A stretch of 48,649 nucleotides of DNA from Chara braunii (lineage: Eukaryota > Streptophyta > Charophyceae > Charales > Characeae): positions 1,642,799 to 1,691,447 of the forward strand of contig BFEA01000033.1 of the NCBI GenBank assembly GCA_003427395.1. Direction: 5' to 3'. Shown piece by piece: positions 22,628-33,399 of this stretch. The notes under the pieces are model-generated. The model was given only the letters and a program-made list of their open reading frames with translations, searched no databases and had not been told where the DNA came from. Position 1 is the stretch's first letter; each line of letters starts with the position of its first letter. A program made the translations under genes and the position numbers.

Positions 22628-23619
22628 TACTTCTGAAAGAAGTTCAAAGCGCGCTATGGCGCGCCCAACACTTCCTCCCCTCCTTACTCTCCCAAAGCTC
22701 CTATCACCCCACATCGAGTAGAGGCCTAGTGCCCGCTCCACCATCCTCTATCCCTTGCGCCGTTCCCTCATCTCCTCACTCCAATAGCTGCATCTGCATC
22801 CTTCGCAGCATTTCCTTTCTTCTCTCTCTGCTTCAGATTGAACTCATGGTAATCTTCTATATGCTTTATAGACGTGACTTCTTTTCAACTTTTTGAATCT
22901 GCTTCACTCTTCAAGACTTTCAACTCATGCATCACTTCATAGTGTCACTGGCTTGAGAGTTTGAACACCTTGAGGCTGGGGACGCAGGTTCCTCGTGAAC
23001 CAGGCCGCTTGTCGGCCACCAAAATAAAATTTAAGAAGGATTATGTTTCCACTTTCTTGTTTGCTGCTGATTCTGACCTCTTGTCATTATGAAGTCAATT
23101 TTCGATCTGAATTTTATGTCCGAGAAAGTCACCTTAACTTTCACCTTGGTTGAAAAATTCGAAAACATTGCCAGTCTGATATCAGGGCTTGGGACACCTG
23201 TTCAGTCTGCCATGCTAGGAATATGGCATACCAAACCCTTTTTTCTGTTCTCCGGCTTGAGTGAGTCGCCTTCTCAACTTCTCAAGTAATTCAGGGGATA
23301 CCAAACCCTGTCTTCTTTGTCTAATCCGAGTGAGGCGTCTCCTCAACTTCTCAGGAAAAGGGAAAGAGAATACCAAACCCTTTTTCTTTCCTCTGGCATG
23401 GGAACTTCAGATAAATCTTTGTATACCTGCAAAACAGCGAGTCCCACAGACAACAGATCCCGGCCCCAGCAAGCGGACCCTCTAACAACCAGCAGTCAAG
23501 CAGTAACAAATTAAAATAAAACCTATAAATAAAATAATAAAAATAAATAAATAATAAATATCACATAACAACTCGTCACACCCAACATTTATTGATTGCC
23601 TTGGTTTTGGCCCACCACT

Positions 23620-24480
23620 GGCCAGGAATGCCAGACGTCCTCTCAGTCTGACATACCTCATTCGGCTCGCCTCAGGCCAGGACTAGTTAGACCATTTGTC
23701 TTGACACCCCCTTTGACCTGCCTCCAGGTCAGGACCAGCATACCCACTACTCGAGTATGACAGCCCTTTGACACTCTCGCTAGGACAGGGTGTCGTCACC
23801 CTATGACAGTAGACGTCCCGTCAGTCAAACTGTCTCGAATCCGGATTTGACCACTGCGGTCGGGGACCGGCTCACCCACCAGTTTTTGGCCAAGAGCGCT
23901 GGCTGCCCTGCCCAGATTTTTGAACGTGGGACCCGGTCTAACCACAGTTCCAGGCTCTGGCGAACCTCACTGGATTGCATCCTCTGACTGCGGTAGGGTT
24001 CCAGCTGACCCCTTTCGACCTTATAGGCCAGACTCCCGGAGTCTTAGCCTCAGTCGACTACGGAATTCGACACTCGCGTCGGGGACCTCCTGACCCCACC
24101 AGATTGCAACCTACTGCGGTAAGGCTCTGGCTGACCCCGACAATCAATGCATCCTCAGGTTAGAGAAGAAGACCTAGGCACAGATAATCAGGCAAGCATG
24201 TCATAACCTTCAAGCAGACTGCCAATGCCCCATAATAGGACAAACAAGTCTCAAGAGACTTCCCGTCAGTCTCAAGAGACACTGGACAACAACATGATAA
24301 CCAACACCAAACCCTTACAGGAGACCTCCCTTCAGTCTCAAGAATGATACTCAGTGCCGGCCCTAGAGAGGTCCCTTCCCTCAGCTGAGAATTTTGTTTT
24401 CCAAGAGACGTCCCGTCAGTCCCAAGGAAATACTGAAATGTTGATCCCAGAGAGGTTCCTTCCCTCATCTGAGTGAAGAC
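23620..24480. repeat. imperfect short repeats in the 3' region of the giant element
   Basis: Degenerate units recur, for example CAAGAGAC.TCCCGTCAGTC.CAAG at 24252 and 24402 with a relative at about 24320, CAGAGAGGT.CCTTCCCTCA.CTGAG at about 24362 and 24447, and GGTCGGGGACC / CAGGCCAGGAC units at 23.6-24.1 kb. The 138-aa minus frame at 24160-24576 owes its LREGTSLG repeats to them. Confidence 0.6.
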
Positions 24481-24896
24481 AGACAACTTAGTCAAAAGAC
24501 AACGGGCCTTCTGTTGACAACTCTTAGTCAGGCAGAACTGAACGCCTTTATGCCCGTCATGCTTTCTTTTTATCATAAGAATAACACTGATTATACCTTT
24601 TGATGTGCCACAACCATGAGTTCTTCAGATCTTTGACACTGCGTCAATGCTCACAAAAACTATATCTCACAGTTATTCCCCACTCACAAGGACTTGAGAC
24701 TCATGGATCGACTGTAGTATTGCATCAAAGATATAGTCTTACTTGCTGAAACGAAAAATTAACTGACATGCAGTAAAATTGAAATGCTGAATTGACCATG
24801 CAAGGACGATCACAGTCTGTTGTTGTCTCACTGTCTTACTGTATTTTTTCTCTTAGTTTCTCTGAAATTGTTCTCTCACTTGGATGACCGATCTTT

Positions 24897-26297
24897 CTAC
24901 CCTCTCTTTGAGGTCACTGAAGGGATCAAATCAGGATCTCTGAAAATGAACTTACGAAGTCTTGACCCTGACACCATATTGTGAACGCTGGATCTATCCA
25001 TCTATGAAATCTCATAAACCTTGCCTTCTGTTTCCCCCGTGTTTCTATAAGGATCAAGCCATCAGGGCTCCAACCTCTTAGTCCATTGTGTCTCAAGGGA
25101 ACTGTCGAACAGAAGGACAACATCTCCAACTTTCAGTTTTTATTTTCTTGTATATCTTTTCTTGTTCCATCTTTCTTGATCTGACAATCTGCTGGATGTC
25201 ATCCTCTCTGCAGCATCCATCACTGCCTGATCAACTTCTGATATTTGCCTCATCCGGATCTGGAGAAGCTCTGAGATATAATAGTCTCTGTCACTTTCTT
25301 AACTTGACCATGTCTTGACAATATTCTCAATAGGTAACGTAGCATATAGGCCATACCACATAGTAAATGAAGCATAGCCAGTAGTCCTCTTGACTGTGAT
25401 ATTGTCAGCATATACAACAACTCTTAATACTTTCGGCCAGTTATTGAGATTCCCTTCACACCACTTGGCTAATGAATCTTTCGAAGTTTTGTGACCTCTT
25501 TCAACAGGTGCGCTCGCTTGAGGATGGTAAGTAGTCACATACTGAATTCTAATACCAAGTCTAAGTGTAGTTCTTCTGACAATCTCATTTCTGAATTCTG
25601 ATCCTCTAGCTAAGACAAATTCTCTGATGAAAGGATACATGAGATAAACTTCTTCTATCCAGTCAGCCACTTGCTCGGCTGTCTTCCTTTTCAGAGTTTT
25701 TGCCTTGACATATCCGGAGAAATTATCTCTCAAGTTTAGTATATGTCTCATTCCGCCCTTGCCTGGAGGCATGGTGATGAGATCTAGATGAACTCTGCTG
25801 CCTGGTTTTACCAGAATAGTAGGCAATAAAGGCTCAATCATTCTAGTGGTAGACCTCTTCTGACATGACACACATGATTTACGAAATCTGAAAATCATGT
25901 GTCTCATGCCAGGCCAGAAGTAGAGTTTGACAGTCTTAGAGTAGGTTGTCTCAGCAGCCCTATGACCACCAGCAACCCCCTTATGTAGAGCAACAATTAT
26001 CTCTAACGGCCTCTCTTTACCACAGACCACTCTTAGTGGAGGTAGGCCTCCCTTACCATCCACAAAGAGATGCCCTCTTTTTAGTCTAAATTTTTTCCTT
26101 GAATTCTTCCAATAATATTCTTTTAGTTGTTCCTTTTCCATCTTCTTACCAATCTCTTGATAACTTTCATCATATTCTTCAAATATGAAAAATATCTCTT
26201 CTTCCTTCTTTTCGCCTCCTTCTTCTTCTTCCTTTGAACCGGAGCTTTCCCCGATTTCACAAGCAGCCACTGCTGCTCCGTTAATCTTAGCATATCA
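24897..26297 (-). pseudogene. integrase of the giant element, with nonsense codons and a lost catalytic Asp
   Basis: In the open frame 26270-25299 the HHCC zinc finger is present (H96, H103, C133, C136), then the core. VHLDLITMP gives the first Asp (163) and PVERGHK the Glu (257). The second catalytic position, exactly 36 residues before the Glu as in a D(35)E core, is Ala 221 (VLARGSEF, GCT instead of GAT). TTGYASFTMWYG precedes the TAA at 25299. The same frame continues past it with a C-terminal domain (KLKVGDVVLLFDSSLE, QWTKRLEP, WLDPYR) to about 24.9 kb, broken by TAA 25140, TGA 25062 and TAG 25002. The upstream TGA at 26295 cuts it from RNase H. Inactive as written. Confidence 0.92.
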
Positions 26298-26396
26298 GTC
26301 ATTTAGTTCATCATCTTTTTCTTTCCCGATGATCGACTCATAAACATATGCATTAGGAATCTCTCCCCAGCTGTCTCTCTCTTCAGGCCACAAATT

Positions 26397-28214
26397 CTAC
26401 TTGTATGAACATGGTACCTCATAATCCTCATTATCTTTCTAATTCAGAAAATTATCAACATAGGATGATTCTACAATCGTTCCATTTACATCCTCTTTTT
26501 CTTCTTTTCTCGACTCAATACGGCTTAGACCATCTGCTCTGTTCTTCTCAGTGAGAATTTTTTCCAACCTAAAATCATACGTCTAGATGAAAGCAATCCA
26601 CCTGCTGACTGTTGAATCTACTTGTTGGTGTTTCTTAATACCACTAATCACAGCAGATGCATCAGTCCTCAGGATGAATCTCCTTCCTAGCACGTAGTGC
26701 CTGAAACACCTGAGGCTATGGATGATTGCCAGTAACTCTTTTATGAATTGGGTATAACCTCTTTCTGTAGAATTGAGAGTCCTGCTCTCAAATCTCAGAG
26801 GTCTTTCTTTCCCATTTTCATATTTCTGAATGAGCAAACCAACCAGAACAACTGGTCCTCCATTTGCCTCCATGATGAAGATGCTTGCCTCCTCATTATC
26901 ATAAAATGACACTCCCAGCACCACACCACCATCTTTTAGTTTTTCCTGTAGTATTTCTGCAGCGGCTTGTCTTTTATCATTCCAGGCCAAATTAACTCCT
27001 TGCCTTACCATTTCCATCAGAGGCTCCGCAAGAGTAGCAAAATGAGGAATAAAAATCCTCCAGAATCCACAGACACCCAAGAAGCTTCTTACATCCGTCA
27101 CTCTCTTGAGAGGCAGAGACCAGTTTAAGATCTTGTCTATCTTTTTGGGGTCAGAACTCCTACCCTTGGAGAAACATCTGAAGCCCAATATAATTACTTC
27201 TAGTTGGAAGAGAAGAGACTTTGGTCCACTGGCAGTCAGATTATATTTCTGAAGTTTATCTAGGACCATCTTTACCCCTTCATCATGCTCCAAGACAACC
27301 TTTCTGACTCCCCCAACGACCAACGTCTCATCCTTTTTTAGGGGTTCTTTTACAGGATTATCATCAATGTAGGGGTTGGTTATTTCAGGAGAGATATCTT
27401 GCATGACTTGGATCATATCCCTTTGAACCACTGCCACACCATTAGTCCAACCCTGGTGCACCACATACATCTGAATGAGCCCTTTTGGCGTGTGCATGAC
27501 AGTCATTGGTCGGCTAGTGGGATCAATGGGAAACTGATCATAGTCAGAATACAAATCAACTAGAGAATAAATGCATCGACCAACAAAAGATTCAGAGAGG
27601 AGATCAACATTAGAAAAACTACATGCGTAATGTACCGTCGAAGAGTTGAGATTTTGAAAATTCCGAATCCATCTTAATCTACCCCCTGGTTTCCAAAAAC
27701 AAAACCAGTGGTTAGCATACGGTCCATCAACAGGTTCAACAACATTAGATGCAATCTTCTTGTCAAGATACTTTACAACCTCTGCTTTTTCTTTTAGAGC
27801 ATACTTGGTCGGCCTATCATTCCATGGAACATGATCAACTGTCCAAATCTTGGCCATCTTGATCATGTCCACGTCCAACCGTCATCTTTCTTCATCATTA
27901 AAAGAGAAAACAGCAGCGAATTCATGACACATCTTGAAGATATATTCTTTCTCTTTAGGCAGGATAAACTGATCCGAGTCTATCTTCATTGTCTCAAACC
28001 TCTCTCTGATGACTTTATTCCCCAATTTTGCAGATTCTCTCAATGCTTTAATAATCTCTCTCTTCTGTTTCAATGCTGCATTATAATATTTTTCTATCAG
28101 GAGTGCCACCAAGTTTTTATTTATCTCCTTGGACTTGTATTTTTTTTTTGACCCAGTGACTATTTTCTTAAAAAAAGGTGAGTCGATACAAATTTTAGTT
28201 TCATCTTTCCATCT
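26397..28214 (-). pseudogene. RT-RNase H of the giant element, in one frame with nonsense codons
   Basis: A linker (IVTGSKKKYKSKE, ALLIEKYYNAALKQKREI) leads through an in-frame TGA (27882-27884) into a 431-residue open stretch. RT has PYANHWFCFWKPGG, SLVDLYSDYDQ (catalytic Asp 108) and YIDDNPVK (residues 170-173, intact YxDD), then GFWRIFIPHFATLAEPL. RNase H follows with FIMEANGGP, where the first acidic residue is Asn 339, then KELLAIIHSLR (Glu 381) and RTDAS (Asp 406). TAG at 26583 interrupts the connection, which continues in the same frame (YDFRLEKIL, NRADGLSRIE) to TAGs at 26439 and 26397. Two substituted catalytic residues in pol plus the stops mean a dead copy. Confidence 0.93.
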
Positions 28215-28381
28215 TTAGCAGTCTCTACAGCTCTCTTGAATGCTTCAATTTGCCCATCCTCATCCTCGAGTTTTCCAATGATTTTTATCATTTTCGAAAC
28301 CTGATTGATACCAACTTAAATATTTTTTTTTGCCTTTTGTTTTCCTTCTTTTCTTAGTCTCATAATCCTTTCAGTAGACTC

Positions 28382-29032
28382 TTATCTTCTGATTGAATTA
28401 GCAGATAATTGATGCTTGAAATCACTTTTTGTGCAGACCATAAAGGTTTGCTCCTGAGAAGTCTCAAAATCTTGTAGGCTGATCCAAGATGACCCTTCAT
28501 AACTGAAAAATTGGACCGCCTCCATCCTATGCAAGAATAAAGTTCCCAAGATACAGTCATGGTCTAGTTCCGGTACTACAAAACCCAGCAACTCAACTGT
28601 CATGGTAACGACTCTGATAAGCAGGTTATCAATAAATCCTGCTACAAAGAGTTCTTCTGCAATATTACTCAATATATTTTTCGCAAGTCTATCAATAGAT
28701 AGATTACAAACCTTCATTGTTCTTCGTGAAATGAGTATCATCTCTGCCCCAGAGTCCACTAAGGCTAGAATCTTCACTTGGTTAATACGAATAGTCAGGT
28801 GTCCACATCCCATGGTTACAAATCTCATCTTGCAGCCTGACAGTGACCTATTCACCTGACTATGAAAAACTGATCCCAAGTAAATAACTAATAGTTTCTT
28901 CTTCTCGATCAACTTTTTCAGTTCATCTCTCAATTTGGGTGTTAGAGTCATCGCTTTCTTGAAGGACAGAGTCGCTTCTGTCTCTTCCAACATTTTAGAA
29001 ATTACATCAGAAATGATTGTCCCATCTTCCAA
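28382..29032 (-). pseudogene. retropepsin-like protease segment of the giant element
   Basis: A 216-residue open stretch with the aspartic protease signature ALVDSGAEMILISRRTM (Asp 93) and a downstream hydrophobic C-terminal strand (DCILGTLFLHRM), the usual retropepsin layout in Ty3/gypsy. It is out of frame with gag, the break falling at an A9 run (29045-29053, plus strand). It ends in TAA at 28382 and is out of frame with the RT linker, with a further shift near 28.2 kb. The A9 shift may be a sequencing error, a real mutation or a recoding site. Confidence 0.8.
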
Positions 29033-30555
29033 ATCACTCTTGAGAAAAAAAAATTATTCCTCCCTTGTTCATTCTTTCTACATGGATGTTCTGGTTCTGG
29101 ATCATCAAGAATATTAATCAATGACTCCTCGGCCTTCCTTCTTTTCTTTTCCTCTATCATCTGAGTTGTCATGCGTCTCTGAAGGTTTCTCACTTCACCA
29201 AGCGTGACACTGGGTTCCATGACGAGCTCTGGAGGTAGATCACCATCAAATGACATCATGTTTGCCAGAAAATGAACCATCTCATTGGAAGGAGATTCTA
29301 CTAATTCAAGAGGACTCCGAGAAGTAGGATTCCCTTCCAATGGAGGTTCACTTGTAGAAGCCTCACCAGACACACACTCTGTCAATGTTAAGGATTACAG
29401 GGACAACTCAGTTGTGGTATGAGGATCACTTATTTTCTGTAGTCTCATCAATGAGAATTGAACACTCACATTAGCGTTTCTCTTCTTCTTCGTCTTCATC
29501 TTTTCATCGTGTTTAAGAGCAAGAAGTCTCATACGTCCTGGATGCCTGGGGTCGAACTTGTTCCATGAACTATCACAGACATGGCCCATTGCATCCTTAT
29601 TTGTCACCCCACTCCTTACATCCTCCTCAAGAGGTCTGCAATAAGTGGTAGTGTGACCCCCTTCACCACAATAGTAGCAGACAAAACTCTTCTTAGGACA
29701 ATCATCATACTTCCTTCTTTCTCTGTTTCCTCTGTCACCATTCTTTCCATTTTTTTTGGATCTAGAAGAATCTCATTTCTTACTATAGCCTTCATCATCA
29801 TCATCATCATCGTCATCCTCTTCACTTTCAACTTTCTTCTTTTCTCTGTTATCCACAGCATGGTTTGCAGGCCTTGCAGGCATAAAGTTAGCCACCAGTT
29901 TCTGAATAAGATTTTCATCACTCAGATTATTCCCTCTGTTCATACCATTCTCAGTCTCCCAGTCCTTGGCCAAAGTACTGATTTGATCTAGTAACTATTT
30001 CTGATGAGAAACGGTAGGTATAGTTCTTACAATTGCAACCATTTCATCCCATCTGAGAGGATAGTACTAAGCTTGATTGAGAATGACCTGTCTTTCGGTG
30101 TCAGTGAAATTTGTCAAAAATATATGGCATCTCTGAGCCTCGTCCAAATATGGAATTCTTCTTGCTGTTCGGATGAAAGTCTGAAGAAAAACATTAAAAG
30201 TGTCATACTTAGCTCTTCTGATGTTGAGTAAATCCTTGGTTGTAGTTGGGACTGAGTCTTTCTCAAATTTCTTTTTCATTCTCTCTTTGACCTCTTCCCA
30301 TGTAGTGGCACCTTCCATCAATTCATGAACTGCCAATCTCGAGTAAGTATCACAATAAGATAGGAGGTGTTTAAGTCGTTGCTTGTCTGTCCAGCCATAA
30401 CTGAGTCCAAATAATTCATACTCATCCAGGAAATCGTTTACTTGAGGCCCTCTGAAACATGAAATTCTCTCATCTGGCCTCTTTGCTCTTGCAATGTCTG
30501 ATCCTCCTTTTATAGTGTCTACTCTCTCTACCAACTCCCATATAACCCCAACCAA
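29002..30555 (-). pseudogene. gag of the giant element, with capsid and CCHC knuckle, four nonsense codons
   Basis: A capsid-like part (30555-30067) has the Retrotrans_gag pattern: RGPQVNDFLDEYE, TTWEEVKERMKKKFEKD and QTFIRTARRIPYLDEAQR. The same frame continues through TAG 30067, TAG 29995, an acidic Asp run, TGA 29773, then a zinc knuckle CYYCGEGGHTTTYC (29638-29679), a basic stretch, TAA 29395 and an acidic C-terminus to 29002. No indel breaks the frame over about 1.5 kb, so decay has been by substitution. It would form the virus-like particle and bind RNA if intact. Confidence 0.88.
29638..29679 (-). other. CCHC zinc knuckle of the giant-element gag
   Basis: Spacing is C-x2-C-x4-H-x4-C, all four ligands present. 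This is the nucleocapsid RNA-binding motif and fixes the gag identity and strand. Confidence 0.93.
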
Positions 30556-30680
30556 GGTCTCTTCATTGGTCCCTTAAGATGAACTCGGTCTTCCTCGTCC
30601 TGCCATTTTGACCATAATTTTTTTTGTCCGGATATTTTCTTCTCTCTTCCAGTCACTCTTATCCTCTTCTTCCTTGCCCT

Positions 30681-30947
30681 TCAATCTCTCACTCTTCTCG
30701 CAAGGGATACAGACTCGTTTCTCTCTTCTCTTGTCTGTTCTACCCCTTGAAAATTTTGTACATATAGAGTATAAGCAATAATGGATTGGGTAGTGATCAA
30801 GGGCAATGCAATTCTTTTAAGCCTTCCAATGTAATCTTCAATCAACTCGCTTTCATCATCCCTAATCAGTCTTCTATTATACCCCTTTACGGTACCCCGA
30901 ATCATAAAATATCGTGCCAGGTCTATAATCTCATAATCAAATTGCAT
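30681..30947 (-). CDS. leader-region domain 2, copy b (ends in SLARRV)
   Basis: An 88-residue frame of unknown function lying just 5' of gag. Its pattern, IRGTV, then ALPLITTQSIIAYTLYV, then SVSLARRV, is repeated in the segment immediately upstream (30951-31247). The two form a tandem duplication at protein level with low DNA identity. It resembles no retroviral domain I know. The frame is preceded by an in-frame TAA four codons up, so it was probably part of a longer leader polyprotein. Confidence 0.55.
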   Translation of the reverse strand: MQFDYEIIDLARYFMIRGTVKGYNRRLIRDDESELIEDYIGRLKRIALPLITTQSIIAYTLYVQNFQGVEQTREERNESVSLARRVRD

Positions 30948-30950
30948 TGC

Positions 30951-31247
30951 TTACGACCCGTTGTTGATCCTTCTTGCAAGAGAGACCCATTCCCGAGAAG
31001 TGTGGTATGATACTCTCTCAGAAGTTCCAACTTTCACCACATTCAGTAGATAACTAATCTAAGTCTGGTAAGTGACCGCTCTAAGGGCAGAATCTTTCAT
31101 CTGATCAAAGAATGGTTGCAATAATTCAAGCTCAGCCAAGGTAGAGAGGTTTTCGTTAGAGATACGAAGAGTCCCTTCTACCTTGACTATTCTTCCTTCC
31201 TGAACAACCCCAAATGTTAGTTGCTCAACAGGGCCAGGAATTCTTGA
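30951..31247 (-). pseudogene. leader-region domain 2, copy a (broken)
   Basis: Minus-strand translation gives PGPVEQLTFGVVQEGRIVK, VEGTLRISNENLSTL, DQMKDSALRAVTYQT, a TAG at 31060, ISYLLNVVKVG, a one-base frameshift near 31020, then EWVSLARRI. It aligns with copy b (EGTL/RGTV, AL..VT.QT.I.Y.L.V, VSLARR). Function unknown. The duplication shows this was a real protein domain before it decayed. Confidence 0.55.
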
Positions 31248-31351
31248 CCATCATGATTATCATAAGAAAAGATGAATTTCAGAAGAGACGTGATCTGGGA
31301 CCTCGAACTAATGCTCGAAAATTTCCAGAAATAGAGACTTTAACATTATTG

Positions 31352-31819
31352 TCAAATCTCTCTCTCTCTTACCTTACCAACGATGGCAATAACTTCTAGA
31401 AGGGACATCCAATCTCTTCTATCCTCAAAGTCATTCGTAGTTAAAAGGTTAGGGAGCCTCTCAAATTGTCTTACTACCTTCCCCCATGTTACCTTTCTCT
31501 TTAACTTCTCAAGCCACTCTATGGTTCTTATGAGACTAATATAAGCACCTGTGTCACATCCCAAGTAATCATCTTCCTTTTCTAAGTCTGCTGATACATA
31601 AATTCTTACGTCCAGGCTGCCAGTATTCAAGAATTTGACCACTAGAATGTGAAATATTATGGGTCCTTTCACACAAGTCTCATATCTCAGGATCACAAAA
31701 GGATTATCATACTCTGTCACCTCATAGAGTTTGCCTCTCACAGTAGTTATTCTAGCTACTGAGAGTATTCTTCTTGGGCTCTCTTCACTTTCTATGCAAA
31801 ATTTATCATTGCAAACCAC
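31352..31819 (-). CDS. leader-region FPY/DhR domain, third copy
   Basis: A 155-residue frame of unknown function. Its core aligns with the three other copies: NPFVILRYE, a hydrophobic strand IIFHILVVKF, LDVRIYV, then a helix-like middle, LPNLL and DWMSLLEVI. The shared signature is hydrophobics-x-x-F, about seven residues, D-hydrophobic-R-x-Y/F, then P-x-L and W-x-x-hydrophobic about 60-70 residues later. It lies directly downstream of, and slightly overlaps, the second copy. It is not a gag, pol or env domain that I recognise. Confidence 0.6.
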   Translation of the reverse strand: MVCNDKFCIESEESPRRILSVARITTVRGKLYEVTEYDNPFVILRYETCVKGPIIFHILVVKFLNTGSLDVRIYVSADLEKEDDYLGCDTGAYISLIRTIEWLEKLKRKVTWGKVVRQFERLPNLLTTNDFEDRRDWMSLLEVIAIVGKVREREI

Positions 31820-32105
31820 TTATCTCTCGTTGGATTGATATCAGGTAAGAGAGGAGCTGGGAGTCCATCAAAGACTGTAAATCGAGTAGATCCAGTAAAG
31901 CATTTGCTTTCTCTCTCAAGCCTCTCTTTCTCTTTCAATGCGACCTCTTCAGCAAATCCCCAACATCTCCCATACACTACGTCAGCACTTCTCTCTTTTG
32001 GGGCATAGATTCTCACATCATACACATCCAGATCCGTGAAATGGAATGTCAGTATATATAACCGCTTCTGCTCCCATCCGCTCTCGACCATCTCATATCT
32101 GACAA

Positions 32106-32114
32106 CCTCATATG
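32106..32114. repeat. 9-bp target-site duplication of the inserted TIR element
   Basis: CCTCATATG at 32106-32114 is repeated exactly at 32521-32529. Nine-base duplications are characteristic of Mutator-type transposition. Confidence 0.88.
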
Positions 32115-32520
32115 CACGAATGGTTAACAGGTACCCCCACTTTTCACCCCTAGGGTAACCTTCACCACCCTGAAAAGTGCAGTGGGAATCATGTTTTTTT
32201 TTTTTTTTTTTTTTGCTCTGTTTTGGTTTTGGTCGAGGTTTATATGTGTCCAGTTTGGTATTTGTTAGGTTTCTGAAGATGGTTGTTTTGGGGAGCGGTG
32301 AAAATTGTGAAAACCGACAAATTGAAATGTTGGTGAAATTTTATGAAAGTGCACTTTTGACTTGCTGTTTTATATGTTTTTGATTTTTTGTTTTCGTTTT
32401 TTTTTTAACAACAAGTTAGTAAGAAGTGCACTCTATAGATTGGTGTGAAATATGGTTCAAATGACCCTTTGATTTTCTTATAAATGGGGGTGAAAATTTG
32501 GGGGTCGGTTAACCATTTGT
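32115..32520. mobile_element. 406-bp Mutator-like MITE in the leader region of the giant element
   Basis: The ends are imperfect inverted repeats of about 35-40 bp. The left end reads ACGAATGGTTAACAGGTACC and the right end, inverted, ACAAATGGTTAACCGACCCC, both continuing to a shared TTTTCACCCC. Exact 9-bp duplications flank it. Inside are a T21 run and no ORF of note, so it is non-autonomous. TIR plus 9-bp target duplication fits Mutator-derived MITEs. It is younger than the coding domain it splits. Confidence 0.82.
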
Positions 32521-32656
32521 CCTCATATGGGAACACCTCTCTCTCTTGCTTAGAGTGTTCAGTAACTTTAGGAGAAACTCAACTTTCTCTTGACTTGGGC
32601 CCGAACCTCTGCCAAATTTCAGCCTCCTCTGTGTGATTTCCTCTGCTTAAATCTCC

Positions 32657-33070
32657 TTAGTTCTCATGACCACCAGTTCTTTTCTCCCATGTCAATACCA
32701 TGTTGATAATTGACAACCAGTTAGTCCCATCACAATAGTTGTTAAGTATAGAAGGGATTGGAATAGTCTTATAAGTTACTGGCATCACACCCCATTCCAC
32801 TTTCGTCTTTTGCTTGATCAGATCTACCTTTTCATCATAGATAAATTGGGTCCCAATCTCCCATAGCCAATTAAAGTTCTCACCATCGTTGTTGCCTCCT
32901 TCTTTGACGTACGGACGGATATCATAGATATCTCCCTCCAAGAAGTGAGTCAGTACTACGCAGATAGTTGAGTCACGAGAGTGATAGCCCCAACAACCTT
33001 CATACCGGTAGGGAAATATCCCACTGGAGGGGGGTTTGGACAACTCTTTCATTGCATTGTCGACTAGCAT
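32657..33070 (-). CDS. leader-region FPY/DhR domain, first copy
   Basis: A 137-residue open frame, the first after the PBS. It contains FPYRYEGCWGY, ICVVLTHFLEGDIYDIRPYVK, a central WLWEIGTQF, PSILNN and NWLSIINM. It aligns with the copies at 31.35-32.1 kb and with the LTR ORF at 34.0-34.5 kb. Its place between the 5' LTR and gag is where Ogre-type plant elements carry an extra ORF1, but I see no sequence similarity to claim homology. Function unknown. Confidence 0.6.
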   Translation of the reverse strand: MLVDNAMKELSKPPSSGIFPYRYEGCWGYHSRDSTICVVLTHFLEGDIYDIRPYVKEGGNNDGENFNWLWEIGTQFIYDEKVDLIKQKTKVEWGVMPVTYKTIPIPSILNNYCDGTNWLSIINMVLTWEKRTGGHEN

Positions 33071-33381
33071 TTGTCTTGATCTGTCGCCCTTTCTCTTTCA
33101 ATTCCTTCAATGTATTGAGGGGCAATAGAACATACCTGATTTCAAACTCGATTCTCTCCAATCAGTAATATCAATCTCCTCTCCTGGTAAAGTGTGGTAC
33201 CTCACACAAGGAAAAATAGGACCCAGTTAGCAATTAGACTTTTCGAGAGAATAATAACTCAAGAAAAGATTGCAAAATCAGTCTGGAAAATTATGAAATT
33301 GTCAACAGTTCTCAGATCCTAATCAAAAGCTCAAAGCTGCTTGCTGGCCCAGGCTCGTTCCGGACACGAAAATTTTTCATA

Positions 33382-33399
33382 TCCCCGGCAACAACGCCA
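33382..33399 (-). other. primer binding site, tRNA-Asp type
   Basis: The minus strand reads TGGCGTTGTTGCCGGGGAT starting 4 nt after the 5' LTR end. Plant Athila/Tat elements use TGGCGCCGTTGCCGGGGA, complementary to the tRNA-Asp 3' end; this differs at two positions. It fixes the right LTR as the 5' LTR. Confidence 0.85.

Larger units (their letters stand above)
22097..24890. other. 3' non-pol region of the giant element
   Basis: Lies between the pol 3' end and the 3' LTR. Apart from the plus-strand ORF at 22421-22627 and imperfect repeats at 23.6-24.5 kb, I see no gene. The sequence beside the LTR is G-rich on the minus strand (GGGTGGGGGTTTGG, about 22101-22114) and could serve as an impure polypurine tract. 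Confidence 0.6.
31792..32575 (-). pseudogene. leader-region FPY/DhR domain, second copy, interrupted by a TIR element
   Basis: The downstream part (32091-31792) has VVRYE, RLYILTFHF, VYDVRIYAPK, LPAPLLPDI and DKWFAMI. The upstream part lies beyond the 406-bp insertion, where the flank encodes VFPYE in the same frame once the insertion and one 9-bp target copy are discounted. The FPY motif matches the first and LTR copies. An in-frame TGA lies just upstream (about 32.57 kb). The interrupted reading frame is strong evidence that this was once a coding domain. Confidence 0.65.

Noticed and set aside
24160-24576. 138-aa minus frame with LREGTSLG repeats
   Set aside because: Explained by short imperfect DNA repeats downstream of pol; no homology recognised.
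31214-31399. 61-aa plus-strand frame
   Set aside because: Antisense to the decayed leader domain; no independent support.
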